DNA of 64,000 bases from Novosphingobium sp. (GCF_027486195.1 NZ_JAIXPP010000126.1:1-64000); one strand, 5' to 3'; positions 49,368 through 59,488 are shown, numbered from the stretch's first letter. Notes: generated from the sequence alone by a model not told the origin. Translations and numbers: made by a program.

Positions 49368-50741
49368 ATGTCTCAGCATTTCCCGTCTCTGCCACCGTCA
49401 GCAGCAAAGCCGCTAGACGTTATCCGGCTTCGACTGCATGTCCTTCTGATGCTGCTCGATGCAGCGGCGTTGCTGATAGCCAACTGGATTGCAGATCTGG
49501 CGTTTCACAACCCGGCGCCAATAGATAACTACCCAAATCGGGTCGAAACGCTTATCGGTATATATTTGACGTTAGCTGTATACACGAAGTTGTATGCGCG
49601 TAGCGACGACAAAAGTGTTTTAGGAAATTCGATATCTGCGATAAAGGCGTTGCTGTCGGTTCAGTTTATCATCGTAATCATCAATTTTATTAACAAGTCT
49701 TCAATTTATGCATCACGCGGCCATGCGGTGCTGTTGTTAATATATAGCGTCAGTTTCCTCATTGCCGCGCGGTTGATTGTCCATTTGGTGGTGCAGAGGC
49801 TTCGCCTGCGGCCGTTGGAGAACGTGCTCTATGTGCGGGACGGCATCGAACTTCCTGAAATCCGCCATCGTCACTTTAGCGTCGACATCGGCAGCGATGT
49901 GGCGCTTGTGGATTACAACAATCCTGAGTCGATGCACATCATCGGTGGTTATTTGATGTACATGGACCGGGTCGTGGTAGCATGCCCTCCGGAACGGCGT
50001 CAGGCCTGGTCGGTCATCATGAAAAGCCTGAGCGTTCAGGGCGAGTTCGTCGATGACAGGGCGCACCTGATCGGTGCGACTGGTATATACCAGTCGGAGA
50101 CCTATTCCTCCCTGATCGTCGCCTTGCCGCCGCTGTTTCTCCACGAGCGTCTTATGAAGCGCATCTTCGATATTGTGTTTGCCGGCGCCGCGCTTGCCGT
50201 CCTCGCACCCCTGATCGGCCTGGTCGCGCTCGTCATCAAGATCGAGGACGGTGGGCCAATCATGTTCGTCCAGAAGAGGACCGGACACAACAATCGCTTT
50301 TTCCGCATGTACAAGTTCCGCTCGATGCGGGTCGAGCGTTTGGATCCGCATGGGGCTAGATCTACCGATGTCGATGACGATCGCATAACAAAGGTCGGGC
50401 GGTTCATACGCCGCACGAGTATCGATGAACTGCCGCAGCTGATGAATGTGCTGCTGGGAGACATGAGCATTGTTGGGCCGCGTCCGCATGCAACCGGATC
50501 GCGGGCCGGAGGAATGCTGTTCTGGGAAGTCGATCAGCGGTATTGGCAACGTCATACGCTGAAACCCGGCTTGACTGGCCTGGCGCAGATCCGCGGCTTA
50601 CGCGGGGCAACCGATAACGAAGAGGATCTACTTCTTCGCCTTCAGTGCGATCTCGAATATGTCCGCAACTGGACCCTCTGGCGGGATCTCGGGATCATCG
50701 CCGCGACGGTCCGCGTGATCGTTCACCAGAAAGCCTACTGA
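49368..50741 (+). CDS. EPS-initiating sugar-phosphate transferase (WcaJ/PssY-like)
   Basis: Transfers the first sugar-1-phosphate to undecaprenyl phosphate and so starts each EPS repeat. 457 aa from the ATG of GACCATGTCTCAG; the longer frame from 49209 lies inside the DsbC-like gene. Four N-terminal membrane segments, a central CoA-binding-like domain, and a fifth hydrophobic helix (FDIVFAGAALAVLAPLIGLV) precede the catalytic domain. That domain has GPIMFVQKRTGHNNRFFRMY KFRSM, RRTSIDELPQL, GDMSIVGPRP and KPGLTGLAQIRG. It ends the rightward EPS/XrtE block. Confidence 0.94.
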   Translation: MSQHFPSLPPSAAKPLDVIRLRLHVLLMLLDAAALLIANWIADLAFHNPAPIDNYPNRVETLIGIYLTLAVYTKLYARSDDKSVLGNSISAIKALLSVQFIIVIINFINKSSIYASRGHAVLLLIYSVSFLIAARLIVHLVVQRLRLRPLENVLYVRDGIELPEIRHRHFSVDIGSDVALVDYNNPESMHIIGGYLMYMDRVVVACPPERRQAWSVIMKSLSVQGEFVDDRAHLIGATGIYQSETYSSLIVALPPLFLHERLMKRIFDIVFAGAALAVLAPLIGLVALVIKIEDGGPIMFVQKRTGHNNRFFRMYKFRSMRVERLDPHGARSTDVDDDRITKVGRFIRRTSIDELPQLMNVLLGDMSIVGPRPHATGSRAGGMLFWEVDQRYWQRHTLKPGLTGLAQIRGLRGATDNEEDLLLRLQCDLEYVRNWTLWRDLGIIAATVRVIVHQKAY

Positions 50742-50831
50742 CCACCGTAAAAATGCGCTGCCGCGGATCGCATGGCTTCTCCGCTAGCGGTTTACCGTCA
50801 AACAAATTCTGGGGATCGCCTGGCTCGCCCT

Positions 50832-51359
50832 CTAATGAACCCGCCGCGCCGCTCTCGTCTGGGCGATGCGTCGGCAAACGGCGCGAATTCGGGCTGCGCC
50901 TTCGCGAGCGGGCATGCCGATATCCAGCACGTCTTCGGCCCCCCAATTCAATACCATCGCCCGCTCAGAAGGTGTCAGCATTCCGCTCACGGTGAAGATG
51001 GCAGCCGCCGGTGTCCTGCGTTGCACTTTCTCGATCAAGGCTTTCAGGGCCGAGGTTTCATTCGCGCAAAGGAGGACCGCATCGCATTCTGCCAATGAGC
51101 GTGTGCGCTGCAGCTCGGGCCCATCTTCGATCCGGACGCAGCTCGGGTGATCGAACAAACCGGCAAACCACGTTGCCACGTTGGCGTAGCCCATGGCTGA
51201 GGCTGCAAAAACCTCCCCGCAAAGCTCGCCTGCATGGATGTGATCTCCATATCGCTCTGCGGCAAGCAACGTCATGTGGTCCGGCTGAAGCCGAGCCATG
51301 ACCGATCGGGCGCCACCTCGGTAGGATTCCAGCAAGGCGATTTTGATCGGTTTCGGCAT
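50832..51359 (-). CDS. Stand-alone pseudo-receiver-like protein
   Basis: 175 aa. The C-terminal two thirds look like a response-regulator receiver (CDAVLLCANETSALKALIEK, AAIFTVSGMLTPSERAMVLN, GAEDVLDIGMPAREGAARIR). The phospho-Asp position in AVLLCANET is Cys, so phosphorylation is unlikely. No DNA-binding domain is present. The GAEDVLDI segment parallels GFDDVIDY in the 18569-19345 regulator. It lies beside a true LuxR-type regulator, read in the same direction. Possible role: protein-protein signalling in EPS control; inference. Confidence 0.65.
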   Translation of the reverse strand: MPKPIKIALLESYRGGARSVMARLQPDHMTLLAAERYGDHIHAGELCGEVFAASAMGYANVATWFAGLFDHPSCVRIEDGPELQRTRSLAECDAVLLCANETSALKALIEKVQRRTPAAAIFTVSGMLTPSERAMVLNWGAEDVLDIGMPAREGAARIRAVCRRIAQTRAARRVH

Positions 51360-51452
51360 CGGAGCGAACCTCGAGAAAACTCACCTCTTGCCCCGCCGCT
51401 GGTTCTGCGCACGCGAAGGCTTGAGCTAACAGGTTGGAAAGCAAGGACGAAC

Positions 51453-52247
51453 TCAGACCTCTTCGGCATGGCGCGTGATGTTCGCGACACTGGCTGCAGA
51501 ATTCACCTTGAGCTTCGTGAAGATCCGGTGGCGGTGAATTTTCACCGTGTTTTCGCTCCGGGCCATCTCGGCGGCGATCATCTTTGTCGGGTAGCCCTTC
51601 GAGATCATGCGGGCAACATGCAGCTCCGTCGGGGTGAGCAAGGCGATCATGGACTGTGCCAATTCTTCGCTCTGTCGCCGGCAATAATTGCGCCGCGAAC
51701 TGCCGACAGCGGCATTGATGGCACTGCGCAGCGCCATCTCGCCGAATGGCTTCTGGAGAAAGTCGAAGGCGCCGGCCTTCATGCAATGCACTGCAGTGAC
51801 CACGTCCTGGATGCCGGAAATGAACACGACCGGGAGTGCAGCACTTGAACGGTTGATCCACTCCTGCACAGCCACGCCATCGAGGCCCGGCAGGCGGATG
51901 TCCAAGATAACGCAGCCGGTCTTGTATTGGGCGAGCAGATCAAGCAACTTGCTGGCGTTCGAATGTGCGCTTACTGAGAAACCGAGATTTTGTACTGTCT
52001 CGGCAATGCCTTCGCGCAGGGCGTCATCGTCTTCCACCACAAAGACCATTTCGTGGTCGGTCTGGCACACACTGGCCAAGGGATGACTACCGTCGACAGC
52101 TGCGCTGCGATCCTGCAACTGACAAGGACGCATGTATGCGCGCAACCCGCAAGCGGCCTCATCTCCAAGCGACCATCGGGTCGAATTTGGACTGTCCGGC
52201 GATTCGGTATAGGCATATTTATGTACGTCCTGGTGAAAGTTACCCAT
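51453..52247 (-). CDS. FixJ/NarL-type response regulator
   Basis: Up to 264 aa. The receiver begins near residue 67 (MVFVVEDDDALREGIAETVQ) with phospho-Asp116 in CVILDIRLPGLDG, and Lys166 in FDFLQKPFGE. A LuxR-type helix-turn-helix ends the protein (LTPTELHVARMISKGYPTKM ... ENTVKIHRHRIFTKL). ATGs at 52133 and 52049 are alternative starts, the last giving a more usual FixJ-size protein. No cognate kinase is visible. Located after the EPS block, it may control EPS or exosortase genes. Confidence 0.88.
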   Translation of the reverse strand: MGNFHQDVHKYAYTESPDSPNSTRWSLGDEAACGLRAYMRPCQLQDRSAAVDGSHPLASVCQTDHEMVFVVEDDDALREGIAETVQNLGFSVSAHSNASKLLDLLAQYKTGCVILDIRLPGLDGVAVQEWINRSSAALPVVFISGIQDVVTAVHCMKAGAFDFLQKPFGEMALRSAINAAVGSSRRNYCRRQSEELAQSMIALLTPTELHVARMISKGYPTKMIAAEMARSENTVKIHRHRIFTKLKVNSAASVANITRHAEEV

Positions 52248-52869
52248 TTATCTGCCTGCTACCGATCATGGCCGGCAGTTACGCGGGAAAATACAGAGAT
52301 CGCCATAGACGAATCGATTATAAGGCGAACTCATAGTGTGGATTGCGCCCCAGGACCGCAGCAGGTCCTCGCTCGCAACAGAAGTGCGCCGTCGAGAACG
52401 GTAAATCACGAAAATCATTTCAGAATATGCGGGGCGGTTGAGCGGGACACGGTACCCTTGGCCGCCGCGGCGTACAGATTGCGGTCACCAATGATCAAAT
52501 TTAGGGCATCCGACCCACGTTTGTGCGGTGCGTTGGCTGAGGCCTCGCGCGGTTGTGGCTGCAAGTCATCGCGGGGGAACATTAGTTTTGTAGTCGTTTT
52601 CGATTCATGCGGTTCGTGAGACGGTCCGGAGGCTGGCGCACGATGTGTTGAAGCTATACGTTTATTTGCGTACTGAGCGATGCTGAGGTTTTGATCACGC
52701 AAGAGCATGTCCTTGCACGCGCCTGCCATTGGCACGAGTTTCGTCCGCACCATCCATCCTCGAACAGTGTGACGCGCAGTTGCACCAGCGCAGGTCGAGG
52801 ACCCGACCGATCTGCTAAATCTTCGGATAAGCCTAGGCCGTAAACTTATGAACCGCGCCATCGAGGCGG
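52248..52869. other. Intergenic region upstream of the response regulator
   Basis: About 620 bp. A 159-aa minus-strand frame (52415-52894) overlaps the start of the region but has no recognisable domain, mixed composition and overlaps the end of the transglycosylase gene. I regard it as unlikely. Promoter elements for the regulator are expected here; none is clear. Confidence 0.4.
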
Positions 52870-53553
52870 CTAAATGGCGAACATATCGGGCCAACGCGCC
52901 CGCAGGGAAGAGCGCCAGTTGCGCAGTACATCCCGCACATAGCTCGGCGTTTCGCCGTTCATTGGAATTCGCCCCGAGCGCGCCACCGCGCCCGGCCCTG
53001 CATTGTAGGCGGCGATAGCAAGATGCACCATGCCAAAGCGGTCAAGCAGTGTCCTGAGATAGCGCGCAGCCCCTGCAATGTTGGTAAGCGGATCATAGCG
53101 ATTGCCAACTCCCAGAGCCTGAGCTGTTCGAGGCATTAACTGGCCAAGGCCAGCTGCACCAGCCTTGCTCAGCGCCAACGGATTGTAGCGGGATTCTGTC
53201 CAGATCAGCGCATCGAGCAGTCCGGGAGGCAGAGCATACTGTCTTTCCGCTGCAGCTACATGCAGCAGGTAGATCGCTCGTCTGAACCTATCAGCTTTAT
53301 CGTTTGCCCTGACAAAGCTGGGAGGGCGTTCAGCCATGGGCTGTAACCGGATATTCTGACGATCCGCTTCTGGACGTGTCCAAGCGCCGAATGTCACAAG
53401 TGCAAAGCCATCTTGACCGGCTTCGGTCCTTACGCCGGCGCTTGAACTTGCGTTATCTGCTTCGCTTGCGAGCGGAGTTTCTGCAGCCAAAGCTGTGTTG
53501 GGGAAAGCCAGCGTCAGTGCAGCCAGCACTGCACATCGAAGCGAACCGATCAT
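52870..53553 (-). CDS. Lytic transglycosylase (SLT/VirB1-like)
   Basis: 227 aa from MIGSLRCAVLAALTLAF, a Sec signal peptide. The SLT domain starts near residue 105: ALPPGLLDALIWTESRYNPL with the catalytic Glu in WTESRYN, then GAAGLGQLMPRTAQALGVGN, and AIAAYNAGPGAVARSGRIP. It cleaves peptidoglycan, either for general wall remodelling or, given the plasmid-like genes to the right, to help a conjugation machine cross the wall. No virB/tra genes are in the window, so the second role is open. A start 36 nt upstream is possible. Confidence 0.9.
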   Translation of the reverse strand: MIGSLRCAVLAALTLAFPNTALAAETPLASEADNASSSAGVRTEAGQDGFALVTFGAWTRPEADRQNIRLQPMAERPPSFVRANDKADRFRRAIYLLHVAAAERQYALPPGLLDALIWTESRYNPLALSKAGAAGLGQLMPRTAQALGVGNRYDPLTNIAGAARYLRTLLDRFGMVHLAIAAYNAGPGAVARSGRIPMNGETPSYVRDVLRNWRSSLRARWPDMFAI

Positions 53554-53678
53554 CTCGAATGTTCCTCTAGCCGACTCGTGCAAGAACATATATAGAACAT
53601 TGCGCGCGATAAAGCGCGTTTCGAATGGGCGCAGAGCGGAGGCTGCGCGTGCGGTGGCATCCTTGATGGAGATGCCCG

Positions 53679-54575
53679 ATGCCGACTGCCCTTCTTACCG
53701 ATCGCCTTGAAGTCCGTGCCCGCCAGATCGTTGCCGACCTTGGCGGCACCTGGTCGTGTTCGCGCGGCATGTGCCGATGTCCGGCGCATGAAGACCGCAC
53801 CCCGTCGCTCAGCGTGACGCTGGGCTCGCGTGCGATCCTGTTCCACTGCTTTGCCGGATGTGCGAATGACGAGGTGCTGGCTGCGCTCGCTCAGCGCGGC
53901 GTGAAGGCTTCATCATTGTTCGACGGGCGGACTGAGCCCATTCGAACCGCTCTGCCGGAAACGGTGCCGAGTGAGAGCATCCAGCGGCTCTGGCGGGAAG
54001 CAACGTACCTCGCGGACAGCCCTGCCGAGCGCTATCTCGTAGGTCGCGGTATCTCGGCGGGATCTCCCGATCTGCGGTATCACCCGCGCACACCGCTTGG
54101 GCCCAAGGGCGCGGTGAGGTTCCTTCCAGCGCTGCTCGCGGCGGTGCGCACCGACCTCGGAGTAGTCGCGCTGCATCGCACCTTTCTCGAGTGCAAGACT
54201 TTCACGGTTGCCCGGTTCGACGGGCCGAAGCGCGCTCTTGGCGCGCTTGGTCGGGGTGCGGTGCGCCTTCATGGGCCTCGCGGCGGCAAGCTTGGTCTGG
54301 CCGAGGGGATCGAGACGGCCCTCTCTGTACGGGAGCTCTTCGGCATCCCCTGCTGGGCGACGCTCGGCACCGAGCGTTACGGGCTGGTCTCGGTCCCGGA
54401 GAGCGTGAGCGAGTTGCACTTGTTCATCGATCACGACGCAGCGGGCGACCAAGCTGAGCGCCGCGCCCGGGCTGCCTACGAGCGGGAAGGGCGCGTGATC
54501 GTGACGCACCGTCCCAAGCAGCCGGGTGCCGACTTCAACGATGTTCTGCGGGCCCGGCAGCCCGTCTTAGTCTGA
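53679..54575 (+). CDS. Toprim / zinc-finger primase-like protein (plasmid type)
   Basis: 298 aa. The N-terminal CHC2-like zinc finger has WSCSRGMCRCPAHEDRTPSL and FHCFAGCANDEV. The middle is DUF7146-like (RYLVGRGISAG, LRYHPRTPLG, GRGAVRLHGP). The C-terminal Toprim has LGLAEGIETALSVRELFGIP and LHLFIDHDAAGDQAERRARA, with the DxD metal site. Such proteins occur on plasmids and ICEs with Strawberry-notch helicases and ParB-like proteins, as here, and probably prime element DNA. The next gene starts 71 bp downstream. Confidence 0.87.
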   Translation: MPTALLTDRLEVRARQIVADLGGTWSCSRGMCRCPAHEDRTPSLSVTLGSRAILFHCFAGCANDEVLAALAQRGVKASSLFDGRTEPIRTALPETVPSESIQRLWREATYLADSPAERYLVGRGISAGSPDLRYHPRTPLGPKGAVRFLPALLAAVRTDLGVVALHRTFLECKTFTVARFDGPKRALGALGRGAVRLHGPRGGKLGLAEGIETALSVRELFGIPCWATLGTERYGLVSVPESVSELHLFIDHDAAGDQAERRARAAYEREGRVIVTHRPKQPGADFNDVLRARQPVLV

Positions 54576-54646
54576 TCCACAGGAGAGGGGAGGAGGCGTG
54601 GAGCCTTTCGAGACCCGCATGGCGCGGGTGTCGTCAGGAGGTTTTC

Positions 54647-57600
54647 ATGTCCACTCTCCCTACTCTTGCTTTGCCGCTGTCTGGTGAGCCTGCGGTCCTT
54701 TCGGTTGCCCGGGCACTTGCCGCCCGGCTCGACCGGTCAGAGCCGATCTCACGATCGATCCTGAGCGTCGAACTGACCGACCAGTTCGGCGGCACGGACG
54801 CTGCCGGACGCTGGTCGGTCCGAGACGCCAACGCTTCGCTTGAGCTCGCTCAGGTCATCTGGCTGCAGGGAAGGGTGCAGCTTCTCCTTAGCTCCAGCCC
54901 AGCGGACGCTGCACGGCGGTTCGACGAGCTCGACACTCTTGTGCCGCGTCAGACCGTTCGCAGCGACGAGCAGATCGAACTGCAGCAGTTTGCCACTCCG
55001 CCGCGTCTCGCGTGGCTGGCCGCGCGCGCCTCAGCACCAGCGCGCGGCGAGCTTGTCCTTGAGCCCTCGGCCGGGACAGGAATGCTAGCGGTATGGGCAG
55101 CGAAGGTTGGTAGCGGCCTCGCGCTCAACGAGATTTCCGCGCTTCGCCGTGAATGCCTCGGGCACCTGTTTCCCGGTGCGGCAATCACCGGCCATGACGG
55201 CGAGCTCATTCATGAGCTACTGCCCGCATCAGTGCGGCCCAGCGTCGTCCTCATGAACCCGCCCTATTCCTGGAGCGCCGAGCGCGGCCGCGATGGCAAG
55301 ACTGCCCTGCGCCACCTCCGCTCGGCATGGAGCCGTCTCGCTGCGGGCGGACGGCTTACGGCGATCCTGCCCGAGTGGTTCGACCTTGCGGGCTTTTTCG
55401 ACCGTGCTGCCGGCCCGGCAACCCTGCGCCTCGATCTTGTGATCGAGCGCGGGTTTGTCGCGCATGGTACGTCGATCACGACGCGGCTACTCGTGATCGA
55501 CAAGGTCGACTGCGGCGACGAAACGCTCACCGGCCGTACTTCGGACTTCAGCGAACAATCCGTATTCGTCGACGCGCTGCCCCCGCGCGCGGCCACCGCC
55601 ACCACATCGTCTTCCCCGCGGCGGCCGGTCAACGTGCTGCCGCTCCTGCGCCCGTCAGCGCGACCTGTCCTCGCGCCATCGCCCCGGACGGTATCGTCTG
55701 TCGGAGCGGCGTTTGTCGCGTTCTCCGCACTCGAAGTCCCTGCGGCGACGCCGGAGCAGGTCGGCCACTATCTCCCCTACCGCCCGAGCCGGATTGCCGT
55801 AGCAGGTGCGGCTCAGCACCCGACACCACTCGTGGAATCCGTCGCCATGGGCTCAATCACCGCGCCGGTTCCAACCGAGGTGCCAACGCTTCCGGGCAAT
55901 GTCGTCGCCAAGGGCCTGCTCTCGGCTGCCCAAATCGAGACCCTGATCTATGCGGTGAATGCCCATGCCCGCGATCTGCCCGGGCGTTTCGAGCCCGAAG
56001 ACAAGGGCTGCATCCTCAAACCGAGCGCTGAGGGCAACGCCTTTCGCATGGGATATTTCCTCGGCGATGGCACTGGCGCGGGCAAAGGTCGGCAGGTCGC
56101 GAGCGTCATTCTGGATCGCTGGGTCCAGGGCTTTCGGCGGCATATCTGGATCTCAAAGAACGAAGCCTTGCTCGAGGACGCGCGGCGCGATTGGTCCGCG
56201 CTCGGCGGCTTGCCCATCGACATCCAGCCGCTCGCGACCTGGAAGCTCGGCTGCCCTGTTACGATGCAGGAGGGCATCCTCTTTGTGACCTATCCGACCC
56301 TTCGCTCGGGCAGGGCGGATACTACGCGGCTCGACCAGATTCTCGCCTGGGTCGGCGAAGACTTCGATGGCGTGATCGTTTTCGACGAAGCTCATGCGAT
56401 GGCCAACGCAGCGGGCGGAGAAGGTTCGCGCGGCAAGGTCAAAGGCTCAGAGCAAGGCGTGGCCGGTGTGCGCCTGCAGAACCTGCTGCCCCGCGCCCGT
56501 GTCCTCTACGCCTCGGCGACTGGCGCCTCGGACGTCAACAATCTGGCATATGCAACCCGGCTTGGCCTTTGGGGGCCCGAAACGGCCTTCGCGACACGCG
56601 AGGAGTTCGTGACCGATATCCGCGCGGGCGGTATCGCAGCGATGGAACTCGTCGCCCGCGACCTGAAGGCGCTCGGGCTCTACACGGCGCGGGCCCTTTC
56701 CTTCGCGGGGGTCGAGTACGAGATCCTCGAACACGCCCTGAGCGCAGACCAGATCTCGGTCTACGATGCCTATGCCGATGCCTGGGCGATCATCCATGCC
56801 AATCTGCGCGACGCCCTCGAAGCCACTCGCATCGTCGATGGGGAAACCGGCGGCACGCTCAATAGCGGCGCGAAGTCGGCAGCGCTGTCGGTCTTTGAGG
56901 GCACGAAGCAACGCTTCTTCGCGCAGTTGCTCCTGTCGATGAAGCTGCCGAGCCTGTTACCGGCCATCGACACCGCAATCGCCGAGGGCAATGCGGTCGT
57001 GGTCCAGCTTGTCTCGACAGCCGAGGCGATGCTGAACCGCCGACTGGCCGACCTCACCGACGAGGAACGCGAGACGCTCGAGATCGATCTCAGCCCCCGC
57101 GAGTACGTCGTCGACTACCTGATGAAGAGCTTTCCCGTCCGGCTGATGGCGATCTTTACCGACGAGAATGGCAATCCCCGCTCTGAACCGATGAGCGACG
57201 AGCAAGGTTGCCCGGTCTTCTGTCAGGCGGCGCTCGCCGCACGCGACCGGATGGTCGAGCAGCTTTGCGCGTTGCCGCCGATCGCGACCGCGCTCGATGC
57301 GATTATCGAACGCTTCGGGACCGACAGGGTCGCCGAAGTGACGGGCCGGACGCGTCGACTCATCGTCGGCTCCGATGGGCGGCAAAAGCTCCAGTCGCGC
57401 ACACCGCGCGCGAACGTGGCCGAGACGCAGTCCTTCATGAACGGCGACAAGCGCATCCTCGTCTTCTCGGATGCCGGCGGTACAGGCCGCAGCTATCACG
57501 CCGACCTTGCCGCGAGGAACCAGGCTCGGCGCGTCCACTTCCTGCTCGAGCCGGGTTGGCGCGCGGATGCGGCCATTCAGGGCCTTGGCCGCACGAACCG

Positions 57601-58891
57601 CACCAATCAGGCCTCAGCTCCGCTGTTCCGGCCTGTGACCACCGATGTGCGCGGCGAGCGCCGTTTCATCTCCACGATCGCCCGGCGGCTCGACAGCCTT
57701 GGCGCGCTCACACGCGGCCAACGCCAGACCGGTGGGCAGAACTTGTTCGACCCCGCCGACAATCTCGAAAGCGCATACGCCAAGGATGCGCTCAACCGCT
57801 GGTTCGGCCTGCTGTTCCAGGGCAAACTTGCGGCCGTGGGCCTCGCACGTTTCCAGGACCTGACCGGTCTCAGGATCGAAAGCCCCGACGGCGGCATGGT
57901 CGACGACTTGCCGACAATTCAGCGCTGGCTCAACCGCATCCTTGCCTTGCCGATCGAACTCCAGAACGGGATCTTCGACGAATTCCTCGGCCTTGTCGAA
58001 GCGAGGATCGACGCGGCCCGCGCCGCCGGCACGCTTGATCTCGGGCTCGAGACCATCGCGGTCGAGAGCTTCGAGGTCCTGTCTGACACCCTCCTCAGGA
58101 CCGACAATGTGTCCGGGGCCACTACGCACCTGCTCGAACTCGAGATCGCCCGCGCGCTCAAACCGCTGACGCTGGAGCGGCTCGTTCAGCTGGAAGCAGC
58201 ATCGGGCCATCGCCATCGGTTCCTGCGTAACGCGCGCTCGGGTCGGGCAGCCCTGCTGGTTCCGGCGCGCAGCTTATTGGCCGACGATGGCAGCCGGATC
58301 GTGCGGCACGAACTGGTGCGCCCGCTGAAGCGAAGTCACCAAACCGCTGACCAGCTTGCCGAAAGCAGCTGGGAGGCGGTCGACGAACCGACCTTCCGCA
58401 CAGCCTGGCAGGTGGAGGTCGATGAAGCGCTGTCCTCCCTCAAACGCGAGCGGCTTCATCTCGCCACCGGACTGCTGCTGCCTGTGTGGGACAAGCTGCC
58501 AGCCGAATATGTCCGGGTGAACCGCATCTCAGCGCGAGACGGGCGCTCGCTGCTGGGACGGGAGGTTCCGCTGCATGCGGTCGGTGAGATCTGCAGCGCT
58601 CTGGGGCTCGATGCGCGGCCTGACATTGCGCCTGAGAGCCTCGTCGCGGCGGTCCTCGCGAGCGGGCGTGCCATGCCGGTCAAGGCGCGCGAGCCGCTCA
58701 CGCTCAAGCGCAGCCTCGTCAACAGCGCCCAACGGCTTGAGCTCACGGGCTGGTCGGCTGCCCGGCTCGATTGGTACAAGGCCCAAGGCTGCTTCACCGA
58801 GATCATCCGGTTCCAGACCAGGTTGTTTGTCCCGCTGGAGGGGGCTGATCTCGTGCTTGGCCGGTTGCACGAAGGGATGACCGGTTTTTGA
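54647..58891 (+). CDS. Methyltransferase / Strawberry-notch (SBNO) helicase fusion
   Basis: A 1414-aa protein typical of alphaproteobacterial plasmids and ICEs. The N-terminal class I SAM methyltransferase has LEPSAGTGML at about 145 and the N6-adenine-type NPPY at 204-207. A linker leads to the Strawberry-notch AAA/SF2 domain: GDGTGAGKGRQVA with Walker A Lys480, and Walker B/DEAH at 580-583 (VFDEAHAMAN). YASATGASDVNN (motif III-like) follows, and the helicase C part contains FSDAGGTGRSYHADLAARNQ and GLGRTNRTNQ. All key motifs are intact. Its biochemical role is not established; DNA modification coupled to translocation, or anti-restriction, are options. Confidence 0.92.
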   Translation: MSTLPTLALPLSGEPAVLSVARALAARLDRSEPISRSILSVELTDQFGGTDAAGRWSVRDANASLELAQVIWLQGRVQLLLSSSPADAARRFDELDTLVPRQTVRSDEQIELQQFATPPRLAWLAARASAPARGELVLEPSAGTGMLAVWAAKVGSGLALNEISALRRECLGHLFPGAAITGHDGELIHELLPASVRPSVVLMNPPYSWSAERGRDGKTALRHLRSAWSRLAAGGRLTAILPEWFDLAGFFDRAAGPATLRLDLVIERGFVAHGTSITTRLLVIDKVDCGDETLTGRTSDFSEQSVFVDALPPRAATATTSSSPRRPVNVLPLLRPSARPVLAPSPRTVSSVGAAFVAFSALEVPAATPEQVGHYLPYRPSRIAVAGAAQHPTPLVESVAMGSITAPVPTEVPTLPGNVVAKGLLSAAQIETLIYAVNAHARDLPGRFEPEDKGCILKPSAEGNAFRMGYFLGDGTGAGKGRQVASVILDRWVQGFRRHIWISKNEALLEDARRDWSALGGLPIDIQPLATWKLGCPVTMQEGILFVTYPTLRSGRADTTRLDQILAWVGEDFDGVIVFDEAHAMANAAGGEGSRGKVKGSEQGVAGVRLQNLLPRARVLYASATGASDVNNLAYATRLGLWGPETAFATREEFVTDIRAGGIAAMELVARDLKALGLYTARALSFAGVEYEILEHALSADQISVYDAYADAWAIIHANLRDALEATRIVDGETGGTLNSGAKSAALSVFEGTKQRFFAQLLLSMKLPSLLPAIDTAIAEGNAVVVQLVSTAEAMLNRRLADLTDEERETLEIDLSPREYVVDYLMKSFPVRLMAIFTDENGNPRSEPMSDEQGCPVFCQAALAARDRMVEQLCALPPIATALDAIIERFGTDRVAEVTGRTRRLIVGSDGRQKLQSRTPRANVAETQSFMNGDKRILVFSDAGGTGRSYHADLAARNQARRVHFLLEPGWRADAAIQGLGRTNRTNQASAPLFRPVTTDVRGERRFISTIARRLDSLGALTRGQRQTGGQNLFDPADNLESAYAKDALNRWFGLLFQGKLAAVGLARFQDLTGLRIESPDGGMVDDLPTIQRWLNRILALPIELQNGIFDEFLGLVEARIDAARAAGTLDLGLETIAVESFEVLSDTLLRTDNVSGATTHLLELEIARALKPLTLERLVQLEAASGHRHRFLRNARSGRAALLVPARSLLADDGSRIVRHELVRPLKRSHQTADQLAESSWEAVDEPTFRTAWQVEVDEALSSLKRERLHLATGLLLPVWDKLPAEYVRVNRISARDGRSLLGREVPLHAVGEICSALGLDARPDIAPESLVAAVLASGRAMPVKAREPLTLKRSLVNSAQRLELTGWSAARLDWYKAQGCFTEIIRFQTRLFVPLEGADLVLGRLHEGMTGF

Positions 58892-59482
58892 TCACAGTGC
58901 GCCGATATGCGGCGCCAGTATCGAAGCGGTCTCCAGCAGCCCGTGTGCTTCCAGCGATCGCAGCATGTCGCCGGGTTGCATTTCCGGGCGCTGCAGGCGT
59001 TGACGCATCGCGCGAATTGCTGAAATCGCAAGACCTTCTTCCAGTGCAATGGTGTCGGCAATGAACTCGTCAGCACTTCGCGCCTCGAGGTTCAGCGAGC
59101 CGAGAACGTCCGCCGGAAAATCTGACAGGTTCTCCGTCACGATGGCTTGAGCCTGGGTCTTGAGTGCGGCTGCTACGACATGTTCGTCGTCAGGATCAGG
59201 CAGGCCCACCGCCGAACCAAGCAGGCGGTCGAAGTCTTCGACAAGCGCTTCCGGAAAAGCGCGCTTCATGCTGGCAATCGCGCGGGACGCCCGAGCGGTC
59301 GCATCAGGAAAGCCTCGGTCTGCCTGAAGCCGTGCGAGTGTCCGCTCGGTTTCTGCAAGGATAGGAGACGACCAACGGACACGGAAGAACTCCGCCTCGG
59401 CAAGGCTCAGCAGCAGATTTCGGCGCCAGACGCTGACCAGCGAGCAGGCATCGATCAGCGCGGTGTACCGGTTGGCGAACAT
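58892..59482 (-). CDS. PIN-domain ribonuclease toxin
   Basis: 196 aa. The PIN signature acids are visible: Asp12 in ALIDACSLV, Glu44 in PILAETERTL, and the DPDDEHVVAAAL cluster near residue 96-102 with the final TENLSDFP. This is the PIN_3-like, longer class of VapC-related RNases. The stop lies directly against the end of the converging SBNO gene. The upstream gene, 6 bp away on the same strand, encodes a helix-turn-helix partner, so the two form a likely type II toxin-antitoxin pair that would stabilise the element. Confidence 0.88.
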   Translation of the reverse strand: MFANRYTALIDACSLVSVWRRNLLLSLAEAEFFRVRWSSPILAETERTLARLQADRGFPDATARASRAIASMKRAFPEALVEDFDRLLGSAVGLPDPDDEHVVAAALKTQAQAIVTENLSDFPADVLGSLNLEARSADEFIADTIALEEGLAISAIRAMRQRLQRPEMQPGDMLRSLEAHGLLETASILAPHIGAL

Positions 59483-59488
59483 CGGCTT

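Noticed and set aside
52415..52894. A 159-aa minus-strand frame between the response regulator and the transglycosylase.
   Set aside because: It overlaps the transglycosylase 3' end, has no recognisable motif and no ribosome site.
53553..53589. The transglycosylase taken as proof of an active conjugation system.
   Set aside because: No VirB/Tra assembly genes are present in the window and the only relaxase is a remnant, so general cell-wall remodelling is equally likely.
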